Source of the DNA: Ifrita kowaldi
Lineage: Eukaryota; Chordata; Aves; Passeriformes; Cinclosomatidae
DNA length: 64,000 bases
Assembly (NCBI GenBank): GCA_013398055.1
Contig: VZRS01000308.1
Coordinates: 76,628 to 140,627 of the forward strand
Reading direction: 5' to 3'
Positions 24,962 to 38,241 of the stretch are shown here, piece after piece (the stretch's first letter is position 1; every line of letters starts with the position of its first letter). The translations under genes and the position numbers were made by a program. The notes beneath the pieces were generated by a model. The model searched no databases and was not told where the DNA came from. It was given only the letters and a program-made list of their open reading frames with translations.

Positions 24962-24962
24962 N
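24962..24962. other. Assembly gap (single N)
   Basis: One N lies exactly between the two 1.7 kb copies. The sequence on both sides is of visibly lower quality relative to the other copy: homopolymer-like A runs follow the N and a 4-base deletion lies about 35 bases before it. It marks a contig join. Confidence 0.95.
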
Positions 24963-26665
24963 AAAAAAGGGTTTAAAGAAAAACATAAAAGCTAAAAGAA
25001 AAAAAGCAGTCTGAAAAGATTTTCCCGCTCTTTCATTTAAAAAAAAAAATATTCCCTGATGGCTTCTCACATTGTTCATCTGTTTTGGTTGTACCTGAGG
25101 TTGTTCACTGTTACATGATTTAATTGTGGTGTGTGTGTGCACTAGGAAGCTATCCCTGTTGCCCACTGAAAAGCACATATTGTAATTATTCAGTATAAAG
25201 GAAAAGGTATTAACAAGGTACTTATACATTGGAATGCCTGGACTGGTTCCTGAAATACTTTGGTCTTTGTGTTTTTTGAATTTTCTATCTTTTTTTTAGT
25301 GTGAAATTTTGATTAAGAGCTGGGTACTTACGGTTCAGCCTTCTAAACATGATTTTGATGGCTATACATTAAACTAGGTTTAAAACAAATGGTTCTTTAC
25401 CTTTTCATCTTTTACCTGTATGTTTTTTTGCTTTCAGAAGACAGTCCTTGGAAAGCTTTAAATGGGGGTTACCCAATCCAGCCTGACACAACCAGGAATT
25501 CAGCTTACCCTTTCCCAGTGTGCCCATTCAGCACCAGCGCTGCCAGCAATGGCAGTCTGCCGTGGCAGCAGGAATCTTCCAACACGTCCATGGTGTCAGG
25601 ATGGATAAGTGAATTAAACCTTAACGAAAACTCGGGTCAGCCCTTGGCACCGCCCACCAAGCGCCACTGCAGGTCCCTGTCGGAGCCGGACGAGCTGGCT
25701 CGCTGCCGGTCACCCTGGAAGCCAGGCAGCTCCAAGGTCTGGACTCCTGTGTCAAAGAGACGCTGTAACAGCGGCGGCAGCGCTACCTTGCAGCGCTGCA
25801 ACAGCCACGGAAGTGCCACCTTGCAGAGAAGCACAAGCATCAGCCTGCCACAAAACATCCTGTCCCTAAACAACGTCTTCACCATCACCAGCTTCAACAC
25901 CTCTCCAGTACCCAGACCTTCCTCTGCCAGCAGCGGGTTTGTGGACAGCAGCGAGGGCAGCACGAGCTCCAGCACCCGCTGGAATTCTGGAGGCCCTTGT
26001 GACTTTAACCCAAGGCGCCGCCTCTCCCTCTCCCAGGAGCACATCACCGAGACAGGAAATCTCATGCCTTCAGCCAACAGCACTCCCACCTCCACACCCG
26101 AGCTCAGCCGGCGGCAGGGCCTGCTGAGGTGCCGCTCGCAGCCCTGCGTCCTGAACGAAAAGAAAAGCCGGCTGAAGCGCAGACGGGAGGAGGATGTACG
26201 ATGGAACAGGCCATCGTTAGACTTTTTTAAAATGACACGGGTGAGATTTTACTTTCCTCGGTGTGGGAAGGGAGCTCTTGCAGAAAGGCTGTTTCTAGAT
26301 CAGCAGCACTAATTTGTAGCTGTTGCAGATTTGCTTGTGCCCTGTATCTATCACCTTCGGCAGGAGAGCAGGTTGCTTGTACTTGCCAGTGCTATACCCT
26401 AAAGCAACTTACAGTTTGCCTGTGAAACCCAGTTCTTGAAGTCCATTCTACTTGATAGAGAATGCTGAGAGCTCTGAAAAGATGCTTAAAGCAGAGGCCA
26501 CAGAAAAATGGCTTGCCTTTTGAAAAGCAAGGAAGCCATGTGGAATGGAGTAGACATGGTAGCAAAAAAATTTTTACCACTGTGTTCCCAAATGCAATGA
26601 TTTCTGAGTGATCTTAGTGCAACTCTGTTTGATTAAGCCTCCCCTTAGTTTAAGTAATTCCATAA
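24963..26665 (+). repeat. 1.7 kb direct duplication, copy B (contains exon 4)
   Basis: Second copy of 23263-24961, running into unique intron 4 sequence at 26666. Its first 80 bases are an error-rich version of 23263-23342, mostly changes to A. After that it is nearly perfect. It is the continuous version on the right side, whereas copy A is the continuous version on the left. Confidence 0.92.
25438..26240 (+). CDS. FAM53A: FAM53A exon 4, copy B (probable assembly duplicate)
   Basis: Identical in sequence to exon 4 copy A, with the same acceptor and donor. It should not be counted as an extra exon. Copy A ends between codons, while this copy needs one base carried over from exon 3. Splicing A to B would read AAG ACA GTC CTT GGA AAG CTT TAA, stopping after seven codons. 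It could only be used in place of copy A. Given the N at the junction, it is most likely the same genomic exon assembled twice. Confidence 0.85.
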
Positions 26666-29600
26666 ACCTAAATAAGAGCAAGCAAACCCCTGTATAAATG
26701 GATTAACTAAAGAAGCTGCTAATAAGCAGTTGGAAAGAGATAGTATTCTAATATGGCAACTGCAGGTGCTCCAGCTCAATGGAGAGGTGTTTTACTCCAG
26801 AACTTTATTCAGAATTCTGCTTCCCTCCTCATGAGAGTAGTGGTGCTCATTCAAGAACTAGAAAACTTCAGTTCATGCCTGTACTTTGCATGTAATACAA
26901 ATGCATGTACACAGATCATTTTTTTGGAGCTTCTGTGTCCACAGAGTTGAGTGCTGCAGTTCAAAATGTAAAACTGAGTGTAACATTATGGTCAGAGAAC
27001 ACTTTGTGCTTGTGAATATAACCCTCCTGGTCAGTAGGTACCAGGCTTGGAAGGCTTGTGTGATAGATCTGTTATGAGTAGTGGGGAGGAGGCAGTTGGT
27101 AAAAGTAGCAGTGAAAATGTAAGGAAAGGACATAGTTGTGCACCAGTGTCCCTGTATGTGTTGCACTGTGTAAAAGAAAAGCTGAATAGAATGGGGTGTT
27201 GGCTAAAACTTCCAGTTTGTGGTACCCCAGTGTTGGTAGGCTTTACATCAAAATACATGGGAAAAATACCAGTGAGATAGATACTGGAACTGTGTGATGC
27301 TAACTAATTTATATTGACTTGGCTAAAGGTTTCTATGATAGCATCTGTCCTTCCCTTGTTACTTCTGTAAAACAGCTTCCTTATATCTGAAAGGATTTTC
27401 CTCTTTAAAAATACAGTTTTTTTGCTGAAGCTGTGGGGCTAGAACAATCTGTTTACTTACTGACAAGGTTGGTAACCAGTTCTGTTCTAGGTATGACTAG
27501 ACAGTGTTCTGAGTTTTGGCTAAGATGCAAGTTTGCTGGTTAGCTAATCAGATTTTACCTGTTTCTCTGTGTTAATCACTGCTGGGATTAGTTTGCTAAT
27601 CTAGACCAGAAGTATTATTGGATTTGCCTTTCAACTGCCTGTGTGGTCTAATGCAGGTTTCTTTATGTAAAATTTAAAACCTGCCCCTTTTTTGGCTAGA
27701 CTTGATGGTTGCATTCTTAAAACTCTGGAGGTGAGATGCAATATTTCAGGCTACAGAATAGCTTCAGTTGCTCAGATTTTATGCCTTTTAAATAATCCAT
27801 ACAGCAGTGTGTATGGAGGGAACCTGTTACAACCCATGTCTATAGGAAGGTTTTTGGCTGTTTAAATTTGCTGTAGAATTGTACATGAGACTAATATTCA
27901 GCCAGTCTTGACTACTTTTTCCTGTAAGACCTATTTTGAAATGATGATTTCATGATAAGCTGAGTAGTTTATGCAGTGAAGTTCATTCTGCACTGGTAAG
28001 GCCTGATGGTTTTTTCCAGCTATTTCAGTAGAATCTTCCTATTAAGATACTACTGTGTATTTAATCAAAGGCACAAAGTATAGCTTGGAAATACATCCAT
28101 TTCCAAACATGCTAAACTTTAATGGAAACATCTGTTTAAAAATTAGGCAAGTACTAGAAACATTTGAAGTAAAAATTGAATTTTCCAGTAAATATTGGGG
28201 TTTTTTAGAATGACAACTTGCTTACCCATTGTATTGTTAGAAGTCTTCGTATCTTACCTTCTGTCTATGCCCCAAATCCTGGCAGATGTATATGCTGTGA
28301 AACTTGTATTGTGGTCTTAAGCAAAATTACTGCTGTCCAAAATATCATAGACTAATACTACAGAAGGCTTATTTCAAAGTGTCATACAAGGTGTCCTATA
28401 TCTGCACACAACTCAGTGAAGATCAGGGCTACCATTAGGGAAAGTTCAGTAAGACCTTCCTTTCATATATCTTGATGACTCTTTATTGTTTCCAAAAATA
28501 CTTTTTCTGTGATTTCAAATTCACTTCCAAGTCAGTTTATGAAAGGCCTCTGTTGAAAACAAGCACTTTTAAGGATTTTTGTTCTAAGCTCTACTGCAAA
28601 TATTTTGATGTTCTCAAATCTTCCTAAAAAGCTCAACTGATCAAGTAGTTGCTCAAAACCAGGTCAGCAGTTAGATAATAGTCCCTGTGGAGAATTTAAT
28701 ATTGGACAAATATGATTTAGGATAGATCTGAAACTGGTATATTGGAGCCACAGTTGCTTGAAGATGAAAGTTTGGGGCTGCAGGCATCTCTGCCAATGCT
28801 CTGGTGTCCTGAGAGGTTGACACAAACACCTGCTAAAGTTGCTCAAGGCTTCTCAGCAAGGAATTCTCTCAAATCAATATTTATCAGCACTAAATGATTT
28901 ATTTACTTTAGCTTGAAGCAAGGGCTGTTATATCGGAATGAAGATCTTGAATAGCTGTGGTTGGGTGAAGCTTTAGAGGCAGAAGGGGATGAAAAGGGTT
29001 TTTTGGTTTGATGTGTTTTATTTTCTTGTTTTTGTTTTGGGCTTTTTTTCATTACTGAACTGGTTTTTTTGCTAGTTGAGTTCTGAAAATGTACTTGTTG
29101 GTTGCTGCTTCAGTCCCTGATAATTTGATAAATATTAGTGCTAGAAAATCAAAAGTCTAATTCTGAAAGCAAAGTTTCCATTGTCATTGCTTTTTAAGTT
29201 CAGAATTCACTGATGACAAAATACAGATTATTAATCTATCTGTGCCTGTTCTTAATTTCTGTACTAGTTCATGGCTTGCTCCTTCTACTGTTGCATCTTT
29301 ATATTCTGATTTGTGCCTTTATTTAGGAGAGGTAAAACATTGGGCGGCTCTTAATACCATAAACTGTTTATTTCTATGTACTTTGACTTTGTTTTATTCT
29401 TCCATAGACCTTCACACTTCACTGCACTCCCCCTCTGGTTTAGGTTTTCATGCCCTCTTGGGAAGGAATATGCCATATCTTCAGTTCTCATGGAAAATGC
29501 TACATTAATTTCCAGTAAAGTGAGTGACTCATGTACGTAGAAAGAGATTGAAGTGTTCAGGCAGATTGCTGTACACCACTGCTTAGCTCTCACATGGTGC

Positions 29601-31913
29601 TAAATTCTGGAAGGATCCTTTTCTGGACTAGAAGCTGAAAATACAAACTTGTGAAACATCAGAGCTTCTAGGACATGAAGACAGCTGTAAAAACAAGTGG
29701 AAAAGACTGTAGGAAAAGATAACAAAATACGATAGCTGTTTTCAGCCCCTGAAGGCTCAAAATTATTTTCTCCACTCAGTTTTGTGTGCAAGAAGAACTG
29801 TAGGAGTTGTAGCACAGCAGAACGTGGCGTCTGTGCCCGCTGAGCATTTGTTCCCAACCACCCAAATCAGAAGCTGGCTCCAGTGAGCAGTGTCAGCCTT
29901 CCTTCATGGCAGCAGACATCCCGTCACCCTGGCATTTGGAGATGCCTGCGTGTGGCAAAGAGCCTCTCTGGGCTTGTGCTTTCCTGCAGCAAATCCGCTC
30001 TGTCTCAGAGGCTGCCACAGGATGAGTCAAGGTGGTGTTTAGACTGCTAACTGCAGTATGAGGAGAGAAATGTTTCTTGACTGAAGTGGAAACTGCTGAG
30101 TTTTTTCCAATGTTCTGCTTCATGAATTATGTCAGTTGATCCTGAGGTGCGACAAGGAAAGAGCAGCCAAGAGGTTGCACATGTTTTTTGGTGTGTAAGC
30201 AAGTTTCACTGTGACAGTGAGATTTAATTCTGTTTTAGATCAAACAACATGCTGTAGTTTGAAGTTTTTCTGGTGTTCAACATTCTTGTGTTACTCCTCC
30301 CCCAATGTGGTGGCATGAGGTTCCAAAAAATAATAATCCTGGTATCATACTTAAAAAGCCCGAACTGTTTGTGTTTTCTCTGAAGTGGTGCTTGGTCTTT
30401 TTAAATAGTTAATACCAAACACTTGGCTTTATCCATGTATTTTCAACTAGTGAATCCTAGGGCATCTCACGCATTAATTAACATCGGACTGATAAGACAA
30501 CACAGTGAAGAGTTATAAGGGTCTCTAAACAGTCAAGTAACTCAGAGACTGAAGTTGTAATTTCCTAGCACAGGATGCTTCTTTTTGTAGAAAAGCTTTA
30601 AGGTCATCTGGATTTTATAGTACTGGGTTTTCTTGGTACTGAGAGAGATTCTAAGTGCCACGCCAGGTCAGGCCAAAGCTGTAGCTGGCACCCTGCCCAA
30701 CCAGAACAGCTGCTTTGAGGGATGCAGGAACAATGAATGTGCAATGTGATACTTCCTCCAGCGTGGCTTGGCTCCTGCCAGTGTGCATCTTGGGGGCTTC
30801 AGAGTGTGCATCAAACTCTGACAAATACTGGTAGAGCTATTTTCTGTTGATAATCTGCTTTTTTAACCCTGTATCTTGGACCTCCAGTGTTATACAGCAG
30901 TTTAATTTTTGTAAACAGTTCTTCATCACCTGCAACACCTGCACACTTGATTTAGTCTTTCTTGAAGCTTAAGCTCTTTAACAGGCAAAACACTTGGATG
31001 ACTTTGATTCTTAAAGTAAATTGGGCTAAAATTGCTTTGACTGTTACCTTTATGCTGCAGATTGCAGTGATGTAGTGGCTTTATATAGTAAGGAGGGCTT
31101 CTTACAGGGTGAGTGTGAACAAATGAGTCGAAGATGTCAACTTTGACCAAAACAGCAAAATTAGTATCACTTACTTGTGAGAATAAGCAGAGGGACTAGT
31201 TGGTAGTTACTTCCACAGCAGTTTAAAAATATACACAAAGCAGAGGTGAATGTTGGGGGTGGATGTGTTTCCCTGAAGGGTGGGAGGAGGAGGCAGTACT
31301 TAATAAAGGGCAGAGCACATCAGTGGTGTTGCAACTGAGCTTGGGTCAGGTGCCTGCTGCTTGTATTACAGAGACTTTCCTGGTAACTGCTGATCTCTCT
31401 TGTGCAATCTCTGCATCTACTTACTTGAGTTTCCTTTTGTGGAGGCCAGTTTGTAGAAGCCAGTGTGAATAGATACAAGGGTGAGCTGTAATACTAATTA
31501 TTTTATTTAGGTATATAAACCAGGGTAACAAACTGTGTGGTTGCAGTCTGAGAACTACCAGGAAATGGCTCTTTTTTGCCTTTTGAGGTTACTGTAATGG
31601 TCAGTATGTGGACAAGTTTATGAATTAGCCATACTGTGACCTCGTTAAGTTTAAGCAAAATAAGTGTGGAAGCATTCTCATTCATTCTTTGAATTCTTGT
31701 TGTCCAGAAGATTTCAAGTTATGCCCTGTTATGCATAGTTGCAGTAAACTTGTTCACTTTGATTATGTTACAGCAAAATGCATTAATGTTCCCAAGCTGC
31801 ACTGCTGTACCTAGAACTCAAGAATGGACATTAAAAAAAAAAAGACAATATTGTCATATATGTGAGTAGTGTAGTGAAGGAGCTTCTCCCTTGTGTTAGA
31901 CTCTCTCCCAGGT
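26666..31913 (+). other. FAM53A: FAM53A intron 4, first part
   Basis: Unique AT-rich sequence after the duplication, with no supported exon. Open frames up to about 97 codons overlap each other on both strands and show no family resemblance. A slightly GC-richer patch at about 29800-30060 contains an AP-1-like TGAGTCA near 30023 but nothing more definite. Confidence 0.7.
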
Positions 31914-33074
31914 TGCTGTTTTAGCATGTGCAAGATAAAGAAGTGATATCAAGTCCCTCACTAAGCTCACAGGGTACCTGCCCTGTGAGTCCAGGTTTAT
32001 TGGTTTGGCACAGCCTGGTTTTAGGTAGCAGGGGGGCCACAGGGATGGCTCCTGTGAGGAAGCTGATGAAAGCTTCCCACCGTGTCTGGCAGAGCCAATG
32101 GCTCATGGCTCTGAAGATGGACATGCTGCTGGCCAAACCTGGGCCAATGAGAGAAGTTGGTAATGCCTCTGTGATGACATATTTAAGAAGAAAAATCAAA
32201 ACAAAGTCACAAGATTTTGGATTAGAGTCAGAGAAGAGGAGGTGAGAACATGTGAGGGAAAAGAAAATGGTGACACCAAGGTCAGTGAAGAAGGAGGGGC
32301 AGGAGGTGCTCCAGGCACCGGAGCAGAGATTCCTCTGCAGGCCGTGGTGCAGACCATGGTGAAGCAGCTGTGCCCCTGCAGCCCGTGGGGATCCACGGGG
32401 GATGCAGAGATCCACCCACAGCCCCTGGGGGAGGTGCCCGTGCCAGAGCGGGTGGATGCCTGGACGAGGCTGTGATCCAGTGGAAGACCCAGTGGAGAGA
32501 GAGGGCCCTGCTCCCAGGCTGGAGCAGCCTGTCCTTGGAGGACTGCACCCCGTGGAAAGAGAGAGCCACAGCGCAGCAGTTTTGGGAGGGCTGTGTGCCC
32601 GTGGGAGGGGCTCAGGCTGCAGCAGGTGCGGTGTGGCTGCTGCTCCTGAGAGGGGACCCACGCCGGGGAAGTTCAGGAGAACTGTCTCCCGTGGGAGGGA
32701 CCCCACGGCCTCACAGGGGAAGACTCCTCTCCCGGAGCAGCGGAAGGAAATCTCGGTGATGGACTGACCAAACCCCCGTGCCCTGTCTCTCTGTGCTGTC
32801 GGTGAGAAGGAGGGAGGGGCTGGGGATGGAAGGTGTTCTAAGGGCTTATTTTACATATCATTATCCTACTCTGATTCTGATAGTGATAAATTCACTTCGC
32901 AACTGAAGTTGAGCCTGTTTCACCTTTGAAGTGTTTCTCCCGGTCCTTATCTCACTCGTGAAGCATTTGTTAATTTTTTTTTTCCTTTTCCCCACTCTGC
33001 CCAGCTGTGGCTGGGGAGGGTGAGCAGGCGGCTCTCGTGGGTGCCTGGCATTGGGCCAGTGTCAAACCACGACA
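31914..33074 (+). mobile_element. Solitary ERVL-like LTR of avian type
   Basis: A GC-rich island of about 1.16 kb in AT-rich intron. It shows an LTR-like order: a TATA-like ATATTTAAG at 32179-32187 inside a segment reading tgcctctgtgatgacat; a middle part built of degenerate repeats around cccgtgggaggga and ccgtgga; then a pyrimidine-rich end finishing aaaccacgaca. This matches my memory of songbird ERVL LTRs. The proposed ends are TG at 31914 and CA at 33074, flanked by CAGGT and CAGGG, a possible imperfect target-site duplication. No internal retroviral genes adjoin, so it is a solo LTR. Open frames of 95-261 codons crossing it on both strands come from its GC content and are not genes. Confidence 0.75.
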
Positions 33075-36000
33075 CAGGGCTGCACTGGCTAAAGTGGGTT
33101 AAGTACTGGCTCATGAAGTTCATTCAGATTGTGTTCTGTAAATAGTAAACACATTGCTTTAAATAGCTTGAGATGCTTATGTAAAGCTTGTCTCTCGTAG
33201 CCTCCTGTCTAAATGGGAACAAACAGGTTATTTGGGGTAGATGTAATTTCTGCTTGTGGATGCAGTGGAGTCAGCAAAGGCTGTTCTGTGCCCTGCACAT
33301 GAGTGCAGTGTGATTTGGGAAGGTCTTTAGTACGATTGCAGCACTTAATCACTTAAGCTCTTGTGATTCACTTGCAAGATGTACTACAGCATCTCTTGGT
33401 CAGAATGTAGGTCTGTTTTTTTTCTGCCTGTGTATGCAATTCAGTGGTGCATTGATGGTGCAGCACTGCTCAGATAAAATAGATGGTAGATGTCCTTGCA
33501 CTACATGTGGGTATCTTGTGCTGCAGGGCACCCTTGATGCCCTTGGCTTTTGGAATATGGTTTGTGGAAAATGCAATACAGATGAGTAATACATAGAGGA
33601 GGATTGGTCTGGGGTTGATTGGGATCAGTAAAATGGTAGCAAAGACAGATATGTAACACCAGTAGTTTCCCTTTGTATAAGATTAAGACCAAAAAGAACA
33701 GCTATGAATGAAGCAATTGAGCCAGGAACAGAATTTTAGTTCTTTTTTTGAAAATTTAATACCTGTTACCAGGGGAGCTTTTAACTTAACATTTGAAAAA
33801 TAGAACTTATCTTGGCTTACCTTTGCTTTGAAAAACACTTCTGGGACTTGTTGGGCTTTTTTTTTTTCTTCCTGTGGTAGTAATTTCTGTAAGTGATCAT
33901 AAACCAAGAAAGCAAAAGATAACATGATTTGTATTTCAAATATCAAGATAGTATCAAAATTGTCCAGCTAAGTAAATCAGGGGTTTAAATCCATTTTGTG
34001 TAATTCTAGGCATAAGTATAATTTATAGCTGAAAACAAATTGTCAGCCATGGACCTCAAGGAAAAGTTTTCTACTCTTTGCCTATGCAGTGTTCCCCTAT
34101 GTGCAAGAGGCTAAAGACTTCAATGTTCCCAGAGTGTGGCTTTTCTTTAAGAGTAACCTTGTCTTGGAGGACAGATGTCTGAATGAAAATGAGTACAGTA
34201 AGATACTTGCAGGTTCTCTAAACTTCAGTAAAGATAAACTGCTGCTATGCCTGCAGGATTTTGAACAATGAAGTGCAAGTCAGCTTCAATCTGCTAGAGG
34301 TTGGTCAAGCTATATTTGTTCATTGGAAATCAGTTAAGAGGCCAGAGAATTGCTAAGATCAGGAAGGAATTCTCTTTGGAGAGGAACAGGTATGTGGAAA
34401 GTAGGAGCAGTTTCTTGAGAAGCCTGTGGCATTTACTTCTTGAGCAAATTTCAGTGATGGCCAGTGGCAGTCCTGGCACCACTGCCACTGGTGGAAGAGT
34501 ACAGGTGTTCCTGAGCTCTGCACCTCTCTGGACAACAGATGCCTAGTAAATTTCCAAGTATTTTGACTTGGACTGTGAGTTAAATCTGCCTCTCTGAAGT
34601 TAAGCAGTATGCATCTGCTATGTAGTGTGATTAAACCTCCCATTTTTTCAAATTAAATAAAAAATAACGTACAGCAGTTCGAGTCAGATTTTGTGTGAGA
34701 AGCTATTTACGTTTGGCTATCAATCTGTAAAAAACAACTGTGGAAGTCATGGCTGAGGAAAGATGTCTTAAATCATTCTGTCTTGTTCTCTGTTGATGCA
34801 TGATTACTTCCCACAGTATATATTTTTCTAGTATTTGGTCCACTGTAGCCTTTTAAATGCCTCCAGGGATGTGGTTTCCTTAGCAGATAAAAGAGCCTTT
34901 TGTGGGAAGCAGCTGCAATTTTGCCTAAGCTATAAAAGTCATTCAGACTCACTTAAGATAGTGTCATGTATTTTTGGATCTCTTTCCTACTGTCATGATA
35001 ATATTTCATGGAAATAGAACTTTAATCTTCCTGGTCCTCTGGTTAATAAAAACATGTGAGATGTCTTAGCTTCCATTTGAAAGCAACTTCTGCAGGAGCA
35101 GGAGGAGGAATGGCAGGTATTAAGTGTGGTACCCAGAGCCTGGGAGCCTGTATCCAGCTACACCTCTCTGTTTTGTGAAAAATTTATGAATGACTCTGCT
35201 TTTTTGGCCTGGTAAGGTTTTTTTTTTGCAAATTAGAGAATTACACATGAACAGGAGTTTTTGCTCGGAGAAATAATAGTCAAGGATTAGAGCTTCTTGC
35301 AGAGTTCTAAGGACTTGAGTAGTACCAGCTGAGGTGTTCAGCTGGATCTCCATTTCCAGTCAAACATTTAGACTATTCCTTTCACTAATAGTTAGGTCTC
35401 TTAATTTAAACCTTTTCAAAGTACTCCAGTGAAACAGGTTAATGAAATATTTTGTAGAAAGTGATGAACCTTTTTCAGTCATCTTAAGCTTTATTTACTC
35501 TACTTTGTAAGGTGCTATACAGATGCTACTTCCTATGTTGAAGTACTTATGTTAGAAATACTCAACTGCTGGTTTCAAAACTTAAAAAAAATTCCTTAAC
35601 ATGTGTTGCATCAGAATAAAAAGCCTGTAAGTGGGCTTAAACTCCAAACATTTAAAGGAAACCCAAACAACCCCCCAACAAAACTTTATTTTGTGCCATT
35701 ATAAATCAGTATAGCATTCGTCTAAACTTCTTGATCATGTGTAGCAGCTAGTGCTTGTCTCATGCTGTGTCTATTGTTTGAGCAGGAACTTGTTTAAATT
35801 ACAGTAGTATTTTCAGGGAGGTATGGAACTATTTTTAGAGTATGCATTTGTGGCATAAGTAGTTGACTTAAGCTTAAAGACAGCTTTTTAACCTTGTCAA
35901 AAATCTTTATTTTCCACTGGGCCTTATGTTACTATCTGACAATCAGTTTTGAGTTGGATTTTGTCATTTCAGGCATAGTTGTATGGTTGTTTCATCCTTC

Positions 36001-38221
36001 TAAACCTAAATAGATGAACTGCACATCTGTTGTGTGAAAGTAACGTAGGAGGTCTCTAAATTTTTCTATTTCAAGAGTGACTTTGTTAACATCAGTTAAA
36101 AGGCTTATCTATAATTACACAGTTCCTATTAACACTGTGGTGTTGCAAAACTGATGTTCATTTTCCATCCCTTCCCAGATGGTTTTTAATGTGAAGTGTG
36201 TGAAAATCTTTATTTTTAAAACTGGGTATTATGCTTAATAACTGGCAAAGCAACATAGCAAACTTAAGCTTTAATTTTTAAAGATAAGTTCAGACACTGT
36301 ACCAGCTGAAAACAGAAGTACTCTTGTACAAAGAGCTGAGAATTTTCACCAAAATGTGTGTAGCAGCAGTGCCTAAGGGCAAGATTTGTGCCATGACTTT
36401 TAAAGGCCCTTTGGGGACCAAATATTAGGAACTTCCTCTGCTGATGGGGAGGTGCAGAGACTTAAGTGTGGTTTTTACTTCTTTAATGTGTTGTGACAGA
36501 TTTTTGTGGAAGTGAGAAGAACAGTTTAGTTTCCTAAAATGAAGAATGGTATCTAATCTAATACCTTTTTTTTGGAAGGAGGCAAACATTGTATAAACCT
36601 TCCAACATCTGCCTATAAGAAAGGCAGGACAGGTCATAACTTAATTTGACTATGAATCTCAGGGCTTAAAATCCCAGATGGTGTCAATGGTGTGTAGCTG
36701 CTGAACTGACTTGTCTGAGCTTTTCATGTAAAACTTGTGGGCTCTATCCAAGTAACATGTAACTCAGCTCAAAATGGATTTAATTGTCAGAGACACTGCC
36801 CTGTGGAATTAACTTTCCTTTTGAACAGTCTGTGTGAGCCTTTATGGCTGCAGTACAGGTAGTAGATGGTGTAAGCTCTAAGGGCTTCCTACCAGAGCAA
36901 CGCTGGTGGTTACTGCAAGAGGGAGATGTAGGAGACTCTGTAGCAGCAGACTGGGGGGATGAGTTTGAATCCTCTGTGCTTGATGGTACAGGCTGAGTCC
37001 AACAAATTAAACTGAGAAGGATGCTTGAATTTCAAGGTTTTCAGTATTTTTGATTTTCCTTTAAGAAAAAAGATTTTATTTTTACTCAAGGAGAAGCATC
37101 TCTGATAGCAATTAATGTTTGCTATATAAATTTCTTGAACTTTACAGTTCAGATAGTTCTGCGATTGAATGAAGCTAGAGAAAAGAGCATGTGTAATTAA
37201 ATACGAAATGAGATGTCGAAACTACTACTTCTCAGCCTCCTTCCAGTTCTTTTTGAATCTGGGATGTAGTTGAGACTGAGACTCCCCCTGCCCCATCCAA
37301 TAAAGTGTTGATTGGGAACTTGAATTAATTGTTCCAGTAAGTTCTGTAGGTGGAAAAAAAAAGTAACTTAAACTGTATCCTTTTTTGTTCTGAATTACAG
37401 ACCCTCCTTCATCACTTGCTGCTTTAGTTTTCTTGTGTTTTATTTTATGCAGATGAAGATAAGCTAACTGTGAAACATTTCTTTTCACAACCAATATTGT
37501 GTCATTCTAAGCTTGGGCTCTCAAAGTACTTGAATTTTTGTTGTTCAAGGATGTCCTTAAGCAAATGGTTGTGTGCAAGGCATTGGTGTAAGGCATTATC
37601 TTCCCTGAAGCTGTGCTTTCCTGTGGTCACCCTGCAACATCTTAATGTTGCACATGCTTTGAAATTATGGAGGGTTTGATTGTGGAAACCACTTTAACAT
37701 TTGTTTTTCCCTTCCTCACTCCCCTCCCCTTGCCACCTCTGTGGTTTGAGTTTTGTATGAGGAGGACTCAGAGGAAGGGAAGCTGAATTCCTTTTCCTTG
37801 TTTTCATCTTCCAAATACAATGGTGATTACAATGTCTGTATGAAACAGGCATTATATTTTGGTAATAATGTTTTGTCTCAAAGCGAGTGAGTCATCTTCT
37901 GACTGCCAGGCTTCAGAATATGACAGTCCTTAAGAACTTTCCATATGAGGAGGCAATAACAGATTTGTGGGATGGCTAATGAATCATGGATAATTAATGT
38001 CCTGGTCCTGCTAAGCTGTAGCATCTGACAGGTATTTTTACTTTTGATGGGGTGGTTTAGAAAAACATTCTCTACCGAGTTTATAATTTGATCTAATATG
38101 TGAAACCTTTAAATGCCAACTTTTTATATCATGGTACAAAAACAATATTAATTGCTCTCACAGGGTTACCTCTTGGGCTTTTTTTATCTGCTTAGTTCTT
38201 GTGAGTATATTTTAGGGCACC

Positions 38222-38241
38222 ATTAAACTATTTAGTTTAAT
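38222..38241. repeat. 20-base AT palindrome
   Basis: ATTAAACTA and TAGTTTAAT are exact reverse complements separated by TT. The left arm recurs directly at about 38244-38252. This is low-complexity AT sequence and probably of no specific function. Confidence 0.7.

Noticed and set aside
31921..32767. Several overlapping ORFs up to 261 codons on both strands
   Set aside because: They lie inside the GC-rich LTR, where stop codons are scarce. None resembles a retroviral or host protein.
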